DNA of 64,000 bases, taken from Lactarius indigo (lineage: Eukaryota; Basidiomycota; Agaricomycetes; Russulales; Russulaceae). The position numbers and the translations under genes were made by a program. Below the pieces are notes generated by a model. That model saw only the letters and a list, made by a program, of their open reading frames with translations. It searched no databases and was not told the DNA's origin. Shown piece by piece: positions 34,166-46,300 of this stretch. Positions within the stretch are counted from its first letter, which is position 1. Every line of letters begins with the position of its first letter. The stretch is from contig JAFKAC010000136.1 of assembly GCA_025766275.1 (NCBI GenBank), positions 62,001 through 126,000 on the forward strand, in the 5' to 3' direction.

Positions 34166-34340
34166 CTCGCGGTCGATTTGCGCGGGAAAAAGCGGACGCG
34201 ACGGGCCATCTCCTTGATGCGTGCTCGCGGTCGATTTGCATGGGAAAAAGCGGATGCGACAGGCCATCTCCTTGATGCGTGCTCGCGGTCGATTTGCGCG
34301 GGAAAAAAGCGGACGCGATGGGGCATCTCCTCGATGCGAC
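34166..34340. repeat. 58-bp tandem repeat, three copies
   Basis: CTCGCGGTCGATTTGCRYGGG starts at 34166, 34224 and 34282, exactly 58 bp apart. Each unit contains GGGAAAAAGCGGAYGCGA and GGCCATCTCCTTGATGC. Gypsy-2 inserted at the CTCGC of the first unit. Minus-strand frames through it are repeat-driven and not called. Confidence 0.9.
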
Positions 34341-35378
34341 AAATCTCGCCGACAAATGACCGCTGGAAGGGGTTTACATCGGGGTTGAGCTTAGGAGGGG
34401 TTAGAATAGATGGGAGCTCACCAAGTTCGGAAACGGTGTTGTGGGCGACCTCGGCCAGGACAAAGAGCTGGATGAGGCTCATTGCCTCGGAGACTGAGGA
34501 AGTACACCATCAACGACAGCATCAAAGAAAAAAAAACGTAAAGAGCACTCATGAAATAAGGATCAAGCACGGGGCTGGTGCTACAGTCGCCACCATCGGG
34601 GGATGGGTGACGTCGTGGCCTCGAGGCCCCACCACTGGTACTGGTGCCACTGCCGCCGTCACCTTAGAGGCTTGGGTGACGTCGTTGCCGACTCTGGGGT
34701 AGCACTGTTGTTGTCGCCATGAAGCCCCGGGGCGTTGTTGTTGTTGTCGTCGTCGTTGTTGCCTTGAGGGCCTGGGGCAGGTCGTTGCCTTGAAGCCCTG
34801 GGGTTGGTGCCATTGCCACCACCGTTGAGGGTTCGGGTGACGTCGTTTCGTGTCATCATCACCTTGAGGCTCAGGGGCTGGTGCCGTCGCTGCCGCCACC
34901 TTTGGGGGCTTGGGTGACGTCGTTGTCGTCGTCTCGGGGTTGGTGCCACTGCCGCCGCCGTTGGGAGTGGGTAGGGTCGTCACATCGTCGTCACAGCAGC
35001 TGGACGATATTGTCGTCATCGCCGCTGCTGGGAGCCAGGGGGAGGAGACGTACCTAGCATCCTGGATAGGCTGTGCAGCCTCCTCTCAAGAACCTGACAG
35101 AGGTTCTTGGCCTCAGGGCTCGTCGTGGTGGTCTCACCACAGCTGTATGAGGCTGGTCTTGATGCCTGCGAGGGTGCGTGTGGAAAAATGGAAATGAGTT
35201 GGGAGTGTGAGTGTTCACGAAATTTTGCAGCCACCAGACATACGCCGCGCATTCCCACACTCTCGTCTCAGTCTCCTGCCGTCTACTACGCTCTTGTCTC
35301 TCCTTATCTTTGCACGATCTCAGCTCTACTTCATCTACTTCTTAAATCCTTTTTGTGTTACTCTTGGCTTCACCCACT
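34341..35378. other. hAT 5' region with degenerate 70-80-bp repeats
   Basis: GGGTGACGTCGT recurs at about 34605, 34674, 34835 and 34912, embedded in GTTGTCGTCGTC-rich sequence with CCTTGAGGGCCTGGGGCAGG. The minus-strand frames are Gln/Pro/Thr-rich low complexity. The last 150 bp before 35379 are pyrimidine-rich and may be the transposase promoter or leader. Confidence 0.5.
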
Positions 35379-37213
35379 ATGGCTGGATCTAGGAAGAGGG
35401 CCCCCTCAACACCCAAAAGAACTCCAAAAAAGCAAAAGACTACCAAGAAAGCTCGGGTCAAACAGCTTCCTGGTGGTGCTCTGGAGATGTCTTTTCAGCT
35501 TGATGGTATGTGCTCATTTTTCAATGGTGTATCCATACATTCATACTGTTGTTAGTTGCATCCACAGCTGCTCAGGCATCAACTGCCAGACAGCATGTGC
35601 ACTTTGATCTAGACACCACTTCTGTGGCTTTGGGTGGCCCCCCTGGACCCTCACAACAGAATTTAGAGGGAGAGGATCCCTTTGCAGGTTCTTCACCTGT
35701 TCAGGCTCTCAATCAAGTGAGTATTTATTTTATTACCTTTATAATTTTTCTTTAATCAATTTAATACAGGGAGGCCTTAGCTTACCTCAGCCTGAGAACT
35801 TTGACCTTGGAAATGTGTCAGAGGGCTCTCAGGAGGGTGGTGCTGGCCCCAATGACCAGGAAGGCAGCTCTGACCCTCCAACTCCAACCCATCACTCAAG
35901 GAGGGCTCAAAAAGCTGGGTCTAGGCTAGGATCAGGTGATGATACCTTGAGATTTTTTCAAGTTGTTGAAGGGAAGAAACAGTGCAAATTCTGCTTGTAA
36001 GTTTATTTTATCTATTTTATTTTATTTCTAAAAATATTTTAGGGTACTTCATCAAGAAGATGCATCCATCAAAATACACTCATATCGCCCCACTACTGCA
36101 ACAGGTCCACTGCGGTCTCATCTGCTCAAGAACCATGCAGAAGAGTGGGTTGCTGAGTGTCAAAGACTCAAGATTGAGTTGAGAGGTAAAGAGGGGGAAG
36201 AAGCTGTTGCAAGAGTTACTGGAGTTTCTGTGGAGCGCCAAGCTGAGCGCCACACTCCCTTCACTCAAGACAACTTTTTAGATGGCCTTGTGCAATTTAT
36301 TGTTGCCACAGATCAGGTTTTTTTTTTTTTTCTATTTTTTTCTCTTATTTAATTTTTTTTTAAAGGCTGTGATGATTGTAGAGAGACCAGAGTTCCGCCA
36401 CCTGTGTCTCCTACTTCGCCCTGAGCTGCATGATGCAGACATCCCTCACAGGACCACTATGCAGAAGCGCATTGTGGAGAACAGTGTAGAGGCTCTTCAC
36501 AATTTATCTCAGAATATTCAGGTAATGTCAAATTATCATATCTTAGTGCTTGAGGGCTAACTTATATTTAGAAGAGCTGCCTTGGGAGGGTCTCTTTTAC
36601 CACAGACATGTGGTCTGACCCTGACCTCAAGCCATATATGGCTGTTACTGCTCACTGGGTAGAGCAGATCCAGACTCAAGATGGCCAGCAAAAGCTAACC
36701 CTTAGAGCTGATCTCATTGGATTTGTCTATTTTCCTGGGACCCACACTGGGGAGAGGTTAGCTGAGGTCTTTTATTTTATTATTACTAGGATGGGGCTTG
36801 AAAGAAAAGTAATATCTATTTTATCTTATAAAAAAATTCAGCTAATTAATTTTTTTAAAAAACAGATTGGTTGGAAACAACAGATAATGCATCTAACAAC
36901 AGCTCTATGATGGAGGCATTAGAAAATCAGTTGAAGAAGCAATATCCTAATACTAGGTTTTCTGCAGAGCAGAATCACATCAGGTAAGTATCAAACTATT
37001 TATTTATTTATTGCTGACACTTCTTAGATGCTTTGCCCATATTGTAAACCTTGCATGCAAGGAAATGCTAGAGGCAGCACCTGCATTTGGTTTTCACCAA
37101 GTTAAAAAGCTTCAGCAAATTATTGTTTATGTGAGTTTTTCCTTTTTTCCTGTTTTTTCCTGTTTTTTTCCGAGTTTTTTTCCGAGTTTTTTTTTTTCTT
37201 TTTCTTTTTTTTT

Positions 37214-37245
<32 letters not shown>

Positions 37246-38879
37246 TTTTCTTTTTCTTTTTCTTTTTTCTTTTTCTTTTTTCTTTTCTTTTTCTTTTTCT
37301 TTTTCTTTTCTTTTTTTTTTCTTTTTCTTTTTCTTTTTTTCTTTTTCTTTTTCTTTTCTTTTCTTTTTCTTTTTCTTTTTCTTTCTTTTTCTTTTTCTTT
37401 TTTTTTCTTTTTCTTTTTCTTTTTCTTTTCTTTTTCTTTTTCTTTTTCTTTTTCTTTTTCTTTTTCTTTTTCTTTTCTTTTTCTTTTTCTTTTTCTTTTT
37501 CTTTCTCTTTTTCCGAGTTTTCTCTTTTTTTTTTCTTTTTTCTAACTTATTTATAATAGATCCACAATTCATCACGAAGGCGTGATATATTTGCTGCAAT
37601 TGCAGAGGAGTCAGATGTACCTTCTCTGCAATTAATTCGTGATGTGGAAACAAGGTGGTCCTCTGCTTATTTGATGATCAAGAGGGCATTTGTTTTGAGA
37701 GAGGTATGTTTTAAATCATTTAATAAATTCTAATGCTAACTTTGAGTTAGGCAATTGATAGGTTTATTCAGGAGGAGGGAGGGCCAGATCCATTAGATGA
37801 GGATGATTGGATGGTCCTTCAAGGACTTCAGAGAATTCTTCAGGTATGTAAATATTTTCCTTCTCTAATTGTGTATTAATTAATTAATTTATTAGATTCC
37901 CTTCTGGTATCAGCAGTCACTCTCTTATGAGAAGACACCAACACTTTGTGGCACAGTCCCTGCATTTGAGGGCTTTATAAAGTCTCTAAATGACTTGGCC
38001 ACTGACTTAATGATTGAGGGACTGGATATTGGTCTTATCATTAAAAAAGGTATAGAGAAGACAGAATCTTATTCTGCTCAGGCCTTTGAAACTCCAGCAT
38101 ATCTGCTTTCAATGGGTGAGTGACCATTTTAATATGCTGCATAATTTCTCATGCCATGTGAACAGTTCTTAACCCTTTGTTAAAGCTTGAATGGTTCAAG
38201 CAACAGTACCCATCACATGTTGCTGAAACAGTAAAGCATCACCTCCTTGATGCAGTGAGTGCCTTTAATTTGTCATGCCACTTTAAAACTAAAATCTTAA
38301 GTAGCTCAGGCCATTACACACACCATCTAGAGCCCCTACTAGATCAGCTGCACCCCCTCCACCTTCTGAACCATTTGGTGGCATGCAGGCCACTTTGGCA
38401 AGCCTTGGTATTGGCAGAATGCCTACCTACAGGCCATTGGCAGATACCTTAGAAGGTGAAATTGATGACTATCTGGCAGTCCCAGTCAAATTTGCCAATG
38501 TTATGGAGTTCTGGCAGGTGTGTAGGGTGGGCCATTTTGTTAGGGGGTACTAACAGCAGTTGGAATGGCAGGAACACCAGAAAAAGTGGCCAACACTCTT
38601 CAAGCTTGCTATGGACTTACTCCCATTCAAGCCACTTCAGTACCATGTGAGCGTGTCTTCTCAGCAAGCAAGGAGACAGCTAGAGCCAGGAGGAACCGCC
38701 TTAAGCCAAGCAACATGGAAGCCCTACAGATACTTAAGTTCCAGGCAAAGTATAAAAGGGAACTCAATTTCACTGAAGGGCTTGGAGAGAAGGATGAATT
38801 AGCAGAGCTAGAAGGAGTGGAGGCAGTCAGACCAGTTGAGGACTTGAGGGCTTATCTCAGGGGCATCAGCGAGCAGTAG
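35379..38879 (+). pseudogene. hAT-family transposase (BED finger, RNase H-like core, hAT dimerisation)
   Basis: This is a multi-exon gene starting MAGSRKRAPSTPKR at 35379, with introns of about 45-110 bp (plus one of about 420 bp). Exons encode a BED zinc finger (KKQCKFC, then TGPLRSHLLKNH across an intron near 36000) and the core segment RVSFTTDMWSDPDLKPYMAVTAHW. TTDNASNNSSMMEAL, CFAHIVNLACKEML and RDVETRWSSAYLMIKRA follow. The C-terminus has SVPCERVFSASKETARARRNRLKPSN, the hAT dimerisation motif. In hAT elements this nuclear protein binds the TIR and subterminal repeats and cuts the element out. A 1-base loss near 38630 separates the WPTLFKLAMDLLP part from the dimerisation motif, so the copy may be dead. 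Confidence 0.87.
37130..37545. repeat. (CTTTTT)n polypyrimidine tract in a transposase intron
   Basis: About 400 bp of almost pure C/T on the plus strand, mostly CTTTTT with CTTTT and CTTTTTT variants and a few CCGAG interruptions at each end. It lies between the exon ending QQIIVYV and the exon beginning IHNSSRRRD, so it is intronic. The Phe- and Lys-rich frames through it are artefacts. Confidence 0.93.
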
Positions 38880-40131
38880 TTTGAAAAGAATCTATTTGCA
38901 ACAAGGCTATATACATGTATTTGTACCTAGGAATGAACTACATACAAATAGGAGACCCGTGCGACTCACCCAGGGTGACCAGAGAGGGAAAAGAGGGAGG
39001 GGATGAGAAAAGGGGATGGGGAGGGGGGGGGGCGAGGAGGGTGCGAAGGTCCAAGGGTCGTGAGGGGGACGCAAAGGCGGTCCGAGGTGGCGCGAAGGCA
39101 TTCCGAGGTGGCGCAAAGGCAGTCCGAGGAGGCATGAGGGGGGTCCGAGGGCAGTCCGAGGGGGCGCGAGGAGGGTGCGAAGCAGTCCAAGGGGATGCGA
39201 CGGGGGGTGCAGGGCAGTCCGAGGGGGTGCGACGGGGGGCGCGGGGCAGTCCAAGGGGGTGCGACGGTGTACGATGGCAGTCCAAGGGGGACCCGAGGTG
39301 ATGAGACAGCGAGGAAGGGCCCAAGGCACAAGATCGGCAGCGACCTGGGGCAGGTGACAGCGACAGCGATGACACAGCTGAGGGCGCAAGGCGGCGGCGG
39401 CAAGGGCGCAGAGTGGCAGCGGCGATGAGGGCATCACAGAGAAGGTGAGAGCGCAGATGGCTGCAGCAAGGCCAACAATGACAGCGGCAGTGGCGATGAC
39501 GCAGACGGCGGCGCGAGGGCGCAGACGGCAGCGACAATGACAACAGTGGCGGCAGCGAGGGCACAGGCAGCAGCGGCAGCGGTGAGACACAGACGGCGGT
39601 GGTGACAATGCAGAGAGGGCGGCGACGGTGAGGGGGCAGAGTGGTGGCGAGGGGCAGAGAGCAGTAGCGAGGGGGCAGAGGACAGGAGCGAGGGACAGGC
39701 GGCGGTAGCGAAGATCCAGAGAGGGCGGCAAGGACGCGGCAAGGTGCTGAGGGCGGCAGAGGACTCAGAGCAATGGTGAATTGGGCGCAGAGAGCGGCAG
39801 CGGCAAGGACAGCGGCGAGGACCCGGGGCAGCAGTGAAGATGTAGGCGGTGGCGGCAAAGACCCAGAGAATACACATAGCAAGCGGTCGGCACGCAGGCA
39901 GCGCGGACAGCGCGCAGACAGCGCACAGACGGCAAGCCAGCGTGGGCAAAGAAATCAGGGGGGGGGGGGGGGCAGCGAAAACGAGAGGAACAGGAAGGGG
40001 AGTAGTACAACAGTCTCACACAAAGTCACATGGGCTTGTCGAACGTGGGGCGAAGGGCGCAGTACGACGACGTCAGCCTCATCAGGTCTGAGTGTCTGGC
40101 TACCCAAAATGGTACGATTACTTATTCGTAC
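38880..40131. other. GC-rich 3' region of hAT, no gene
   Basis: Long frames on both strands come from stop-poor GGC/GCA/GCG repeats. Between 39077 and 39300 there is a minisatellite built on GGCAGTCCGAGGGGG, first with a 21-bp spacing and then about 32 bp. From 39340 to 39770 the sequence is GGCGGCAGCGA-like. A run of 14 G lies at about 39959. Confidence 0.6.
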
Positions 40132-40263
40132 TTTGAGTGGCTCGAGCCAGCTCAGCCTGGCTCAAGCCGGCTCAATTGGGAATGGCTCAGCTCGGCTCAT
40201 CATTTTTGGTCGAGCCACACTTAGCTGAGCCAAGCCAAGCTGAGCCAAGCCACGGCAACACTA
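40132..40263. repeat. hAT right end: TIR and GAGCC subterminal repeats
   Basis: GGCTCGAGCCAGCTCAGCC, GGCTCAAGCC, GGCTCAGCTCGGCTC and GCTGAGCCAAGCC lead into the 16-bp TIR at 40248-40263. Confidence 0.78.
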
Positions 40264-40371
40264 TTGATTAGGAAGCCTCTTACGCGGAGCATCGAAACGG
40301 GAAGGAGTCTGGGTTCGGACCAGTCTATACTATACTCTATACTTGCAATCGCGGGCCACCGACTTCTTCCG

Positions 40372-42211
40372 ATGGATCACTGGCGACTCCTTTGGGACAG
40401 TAACGACGCGGTAGTCATCGGTGGAGGTACGTCTGTCTCCTCATCTTAGATTGAGGTTGAGGTGCTTAATGGCTGTTGGTTTTTAGGTCCTGATGGTTAC
40501 GTGGCTGCGATCGAGGCAGCCCAGCTCGGTCTCTAAGCTCGTTTGTGCTTGCGTCGGCCACTTCTCCCCGTCGCTTGTCTTATTCTCTTCTAGACCACAT
40601 GTATCGAAAAGCGCGGGAGCGCTAGACGGGACATACTTGAATGTCGGCTGCATCCAGGTGGTGCTCAATAACTCGTCTATCACTAAACACTCTATGATGT
40701 TAAGAAACGCGGTATCGATGGTGAGTCCTAAACTTCTCATTCCTTTTTTTTCGCTAATGTCAAAACATATTAAACTAGTAGAAGTGTCAACTGACCTTCC
40801 GCAGATGCCTCAAGGGCGACATAAGACTCCGTGAACACGGAAGGCATCGAAATCCTCTTCAAGCAAAACAAAGCCGACTATATCAAGCGAACCGCCTCTT
40901 TCGTCTCCCCCAATGCCATCTCCGTACAGCTCATCGACGCGAGTCTACTATAGAAGCGAAGAACATCATCATTGTAACAAGGTCCGAAGTTGCTCCCTTC
41001 CTTGGTAGCGCACTGAGATAGACGAACAACAGATCATCAGCTCGACTGATGCGCTTTTGTTGCAGAAGGTCCGAGAAGAGGGTTATGATTGGCAGCAGGA
41101 TCATTGGACTGGAGATAGGGAGCATATGGAGTCGACTAGGCGCTGGAAGCGACCATTATCGAATTATAGTATCGGTGGTCCGGGGATCGACGAGGAGATC
41201 TCGTGCGTTCTGCTTCTTAACTTGTGTGCTACTCTCTTTTTGACGTATCACGGCGTGCTTAGGAAGCAGTTCCAGGAATCGATGATGAAGCAAGGCCCGG
41301 GGTCCAAGTTTTAAAATCGAGCACTAAGGTGCTTCTCTGCAGAGAAAATGGACGGGAAAAAGTGGTCGTCACGGCGGAGAGGTGCTAAGGACGGAAAGCA
41401 GGAACTCAGTGCGTTACCTATTTTACTTTATCTGGGAGAGAATTCGCATGGTCATGACAGCTCGAAGCAGATGTTATACTCGTTGCCGTCGGCTGCCGAC
41501 CATACATACAAGGCCTCGGGCGTCGAAAATGTCGACTTGAAGTTGACTCGCGCAGGCGCATCATGATCGGCGACCATCAACACGAGCGTGCCGAACATCA
41601 AGTACATTGCGATGTTATATCCGGGCCAATACCCGCCGCACAAGGCGGAAGAGGGGGGCATCACGGCGGTCGAGTACTACATCCACACCGGCCATGGTCA
41701 CGTGAACTACGGGACGATCCCGAGCGGGTGTACACGCACTCCGAGATTGCGTGGGGTCAAGGAGACGGAGCAGGGACTCAAGACGGACTGCTGGAGTACA
41801 AGTCGGCCGGTTCCCATTCCTTGCTAACTCGCGGGCCGAGACGAACTTGGATACCGAAGGCCAGGTGAAGTTCCTTGTGGAGATGGAGACGGACAGGGAC
41901 AGGATCCTCGACGCACACATCATCGGTGCGTGTCGTGTTTTCCCATATTTGGGGCAGAGTTGCTGAGTTTCGTGGGTTCCTTGTGTGTTGATAGGTCCTA
42001 ATGCTGGCGAGATGATCACAGAGGGCGCGCTTGCGCTCGAATGTGATGCAAGCGCCCGAGAGCATCGCAAGCACGACAAACGCACACGTATGTCCCTCCT
42101 TTCTCTTTTTCGCCCCATCCTGCCTACAATACGTTCCCTTAGCCAACAATGTCCGAGGCGTTCCGCGAGGCAGCCCTGCAAGTGTCTTCTGGCAGTGCGA
42201 TCCACTTCTAG
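40372..42211 (+). pseudogene. Dihydrolipoamide dehydrogenase (DLD), pseudogene copy A
   Basis: DLD is the E3 flavoprotein of mitochondrial 2-oxoacid dehydrogenase complexes. The copy has NDAVVIGGG (FAD site), an intron, GYVAAIEAAQLGL, then YLNVGC. It continues through ADYIKRTASFVSPNAISVQ, EISCV and a recognisable central domain, [24 protein letters not shown] and GPNAGEMI. It ends MSEAFREAALQVSSGSAIHF with a stop at 42209-42211. The first redox Cys of the family CLNVGC motif is Tyr. There are many stops and frame changes (for example after AAQLGL, and between 40900 and 41100). No mitochondrial transit peptide is visible. It lies tail to tail with the NLR and is repeated at 48885-50605, where it is similarly dead. 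Confidence 0.9.
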
Positions 42212-43306
42212 AGTGAGAGCAATGGTCAGTCTGTGTGAGAGGACTGCCGGGGTGCATCGCGTGCATACATATAAATCACATTTCCTCCGTCGGGTATTTC
42301 ACTACCCTGTATCTGGGGCACCTACGACACGAGGGCCATCTACACACAGCCTGAGCCAATACTAATCCCCACTTTACCTTTTTTGCCTGTGGTACGTTAA
42401 CTTGCGGTCATGTGATTTACTGGCCAGTTCAAGGGCCGGTTTATCTTGGTTCAGTGCCATTGTTACAGTGTCGCTTTCCGAGTTGTCTCCCATAGAATCT
42501 TATATTTCACCCTCGCCATCTCTGGACCCTTCTCGTCTGAGTGAATGACAAAACTGACGTTTACTGCGTTTTCCTGGTGCTTATTTAGATGCCAAATGTT
42601 GTGTCAAAAACGTGAGAGAACGTTTGAAAAAGCCTATGCTTCTACTGTACAAGTCATTTTCATGCGCCGAGGATACTCCCAGGATCATCGAGACATCCAC
42701 GATAAGGTGGACAGGTGTCTTGAGTGTCTTTCATTTGTTGGAATTTGGTGAGTTCACGCGCGAGTTGTCTCGGCGTGGGATACTGCCCGCAATCGGTGTC
42801 CGGCATCACCTGCAACCTCATGTGCGGGTGTTCGCATGTGTGATCGTGTCCGTCCATAGTGACTGTGATAAGGGACAATCCCTCAATCTTCTACTTAGTT
42901 GAGACGTTGTTCGTGTTCGTTTCTAACGGAGGGGCGGATGCCCGTCTTCATTATTTCACATGTATGTAGACACATTATGCTACAGTCCTTACGATGTGTT
43001 TAAGAACGCTTCATGCGCTCCTGACACCCCAGTCGTTAACTGGGTGTGCCGGCCCGCTGCATTTCATCATCATCTCCTAGACTACTACATGTCACACACC
43101 GTAGCAACACATAATCCGGCTTCGTGGATCCGCGGACTCCATAGCCTGTTTCGAAGAGATAAGGCTCTGTTCATGGATCAACTGGTATTGATTCATCGCA
43201 TTCTCGATTCGAGCACCATCACCACATAATACAACTAGCGTACTACGATAAAACGGTCGGATAAGAAAGATGGTGTCACCGAAAAATATAGCCTTGCAGA
43301 TACCCA
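42212..43306. other. DLD/NLR convergent intergenic region, copy A
   Basis: No gene. AGGATCATCGAGACATCCACG (42672) corresponds to 50613 in cassette B, where it follows DLD directly, so copy A holds about 450 bp that B lacks (or B lost it). 43093-43260 matches 50675-50860 and the right edge of the window. Confidence 0.6.
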
Positions 43307-46300
43307 TCACTCGTTCTATCGCTCCGATAGTAGTTCGACGATCTCTGTGTATTCATTTTCTTTGGCCTCGTCCAACGGAGTCATTCCATCGGTTGCCGCG
43401 TGCGTTCACGTTCCACCGTGCTTCAATAATAATTGCACGACTTTCAGATGTCCATTGAAGGCTGCATTGTGCAACGGAACCCGGTCAAGGTCATCGCGCG
43501 CATTGACTTCGGCATTGTGTTCAAGAAGTATCTCGGCAACCTCGAGTACAACCATTGACTGCTGCAAGGTGCTAGTGCGTGGTCGAATGATTGCCCAAGC
43601 TGGGCTTCCAGGTCTACGCCACGGTCGAGTAGCCACCGCACGACATCAGGCAAACCGGTTTCCGATGCACGATGTAGAGGGGTTTCGTCGTAGTCATCCC
43701 GGATATTCAGATCGGTGCCATGCTCCAGTAGCAACCATACAATCTCAACGTCCATTTTGGTGAATGCTGCCTGCCAGGGAGTCCCGTAGGAACCGCCCTT
43801 GGTATTCACGTGCTGCGGATGCTTTGAAAGCACGTGTTCGACCAGAGCCCGGTTTCCAATCCGTACGGCGTAATATAAGGGGGGTGCCTTTGGTTGTGCC
43901 GGGCTTTTCCCCGACATCGAGGGCCCATCAATGTTGTGGAGCCAGATCCATGCAGCGAAATGCGGCTTGTCTGCGTCGAGCAGTTCGTCGATAGCATCCT
44001 TCGCGTGCGACAAAACATTCTCGGACGTCACGTGGTCGGACCAGTGCTCTGCTGCGTATTTGGCCAGGGGAAATCCCGTGATGCTGTCGCGGTCAACTCG
44101 CTCATCGAGCCGGAGGAGGACACCTAGAGACGCTTGCGCTAGAATCGTGTGCGCAGACTCGAGTCGAATATGGAATCGCGACTCCTCTCCGACACAACTT
44201 GCAAGCCGATTTGATGTCAGGAACTCTTTCACAGAGAAGTGCGAGAACTGAACCACCCGGGAATCACCATCCATGACGACGGTCACCAAACTGGAGCATG
44301 CTGATAGCACCGCCTCTTCGTTGTCTTCCCACCGCCAATCTGCATTCAACTTCGGGCCGCCGCGCGCGTTGAAGTCGATGGCCAGGACTTCGGCAAGTTC
44401 TTCGACTCGAAGTGGACGAACGGCCACAGTCAGGCATTGCAGTAGACGATATGCATGATCTATGTTCGCTCGGCTGATTTCCCTTAGTATCCGCTCGTAT
44501 GTCTCGTCCAGGGATTTGGGTAATTCGTCCAGGATGTTGAGGACGCTCGATGGGAAACAGTGGCGTAGTATCTCCAATTGACAGAATACCCATCGGAACC
44601 TGCGCCGAATCAATCTTCAGCGAGCACAACAACGGAGTAGCGATGGGCTTACATTCCATCAGCCTTGGTTGAAAGTCTTTCGACGACCAGGTCCCTTTCC
44701 TCCGCTCTCCATCGACGCATCCTGGAGTCCGAGTGAACAACCGAGTTGACATAGTTCGCGATATCCGCGCTCTGTCCGCTTTCATCATGAAGTGATATCC
44801 GGTGGGCTGCCAGTGGCTCGAGGGCATTACGGATGTCGATCTCGGGTCGACTCGTGATACACATATGCAAGTTCGAAAGTTTCAACCCGACGAGATCCTT
44901 GACAAGTCGCAGGACCTTTTCGCGAGGTGATGGCACCCCTGATGTGTTGACACATTCGTCGACCGCGTCCAAGATGAGGTAGATTGGTGTTTGTCCGAGG
45001 GCCACGAGCATGGTCTTGAGGCACTGCGCAAGTGCGTCCTCATTTGGCTGGACTGATCCCTGACGATGAGCGGAGTACAAGTCATGAAGAATGTCGCAGT
45101 AAACATCGGACTGATGAGAGAGCTGGATGAGAAGAGAGCAGAGCAGAGCACGGGAATCCTGCTTTGCGGTGTCCTTGAAGTCAAAATAGAAGTAGGCCAT
45201 CGACGCGAACCCGGCATTGCAGACGTCTTCTATATCTCGGATGATCACGGAGCTGGACGAAATCAAAAACTTGAGCGCAAATATAGACGCAATTCGTCAG
45301 GGAGAAACGAACTAAGAATACTTTTTCCCGAGCCCGCTAAGGGACAACAGGAAGGTGTTAGTATGAATTCGGTCGGAGAGCAATGGACGTACGTTTTCCA
45401 TGAACCCACAACAGGCAGCCATCAGCCCTCCAACGGTTTGAAGGCGTCACCTCGAGTGAGCCATGCTGCGGTACCCTCGTGATGGGCACCGCAAGCAGTG
45501 TTGTAATTGATGGACGGATCGGGGGGAGAGATCCAGTTTCGGAGTTCACGTCGAAGCTGGTTACCTGTGAAGTACGTGAGCAGCCGCGGCTAATGTCAGT
45601 ATGTAAATCACTGACGGTTCATATCGTCTACGGTATTCATGATCCGTTGCATTGCTGCGGTTCTTTCCTTCCCTCCTAGGAAAGCCGAAGTATGAGGATG
45701 GTGCGTAGATCATATACGCACGGAAAAAACACACCGTCAACGATTAGCTTCACGACACCTTGGACCCTTCCGTCGACACCTGGACCCTTTCGTCGATACC
45801 TTGGACCCTTTCGTCAACACCTTGGACCCTCTCGTCAACACCTTGGACCCTCTCGTCGACGCCATGGGCCACTCGTCGACGCCCTGTACTCTTTCGTCAA
45901 CACCCCGGACCCTTTCGTCGACACCCTCCACCTTCCCGTTGACGTCTTGCACCCCCTTTCCGACGCACTTCACCTCGTAATCCACACTATGCGTCAGCCT
46001 CACGAGTTCCGCAGTCGCCATTCGGGCTTCTTCTTGCGTCAATTTGTCGAGTCTCTCCAACGCGTCCTCAATATCTCGTCTTCCAACAAGCTTTTGAAGA
46101 ATTTCTCTGAATGACGTCTAATGAAAAGAAATCGCTGTATAAATTGGAGAATAACATACTCGCTCCCTTGTCTGATCTCCTTGGTAGCTATTGCGAAAAT
46201 GGACAACACCTCGACCATAATATTCACCACAATGTCCGTCATAGCTGTCGTGTGGAACTTCTGTGTAGGCCTCAAGCCGTTTGAAGAAGTTCTCGATGCG

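Larger units (their letters stand above)
24971..40263 (+). mobile_element. hAT DNA transposon carrying a nested Gypsy-2
   Basis: The termini are a perfect 16-bp inverted repeat TAGTGTTGCCGTGGCT (24971-24986; reverse complement at 40248-40263). Both ends continue into dense GGCTCAGCT/GAGCC subterminal motifs. A BED/hAT transposase gene lies inside (35379-38879). Gypsy-2 with its own target duplication occupies 26270-34165, so the element without it is about 7.4 kb. The expected 8-bp target duplication is not seen (GTCATCTC on the left, TTGATTAG on the right). On the left it interrupts Copia pol; no Copia sequence follows on the right, so one flank was rearranged after insertion. Confidence 0.8.

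Noticed and set aside
34079..35019. Minus-strand Gln/Pro/Thr-rich and Arg-rich frames
   Set aside because: Follow the 58-bp and 70-80-bp repeats; no independent evidence for coding.
37011..37653. Phe-rich and Lys-rich proteins
   Set aside because: Produced by the (CTTTTT)n tract; the real exons on either side belong to the hAT transposase.
38907..39949. Several overlapping 145-315-codon frames on the minus strand
   Set aside because: Pro/Arg/Cys-rich translations of GGC/GCA minisatellite sequence; no family pattern or splice logic.
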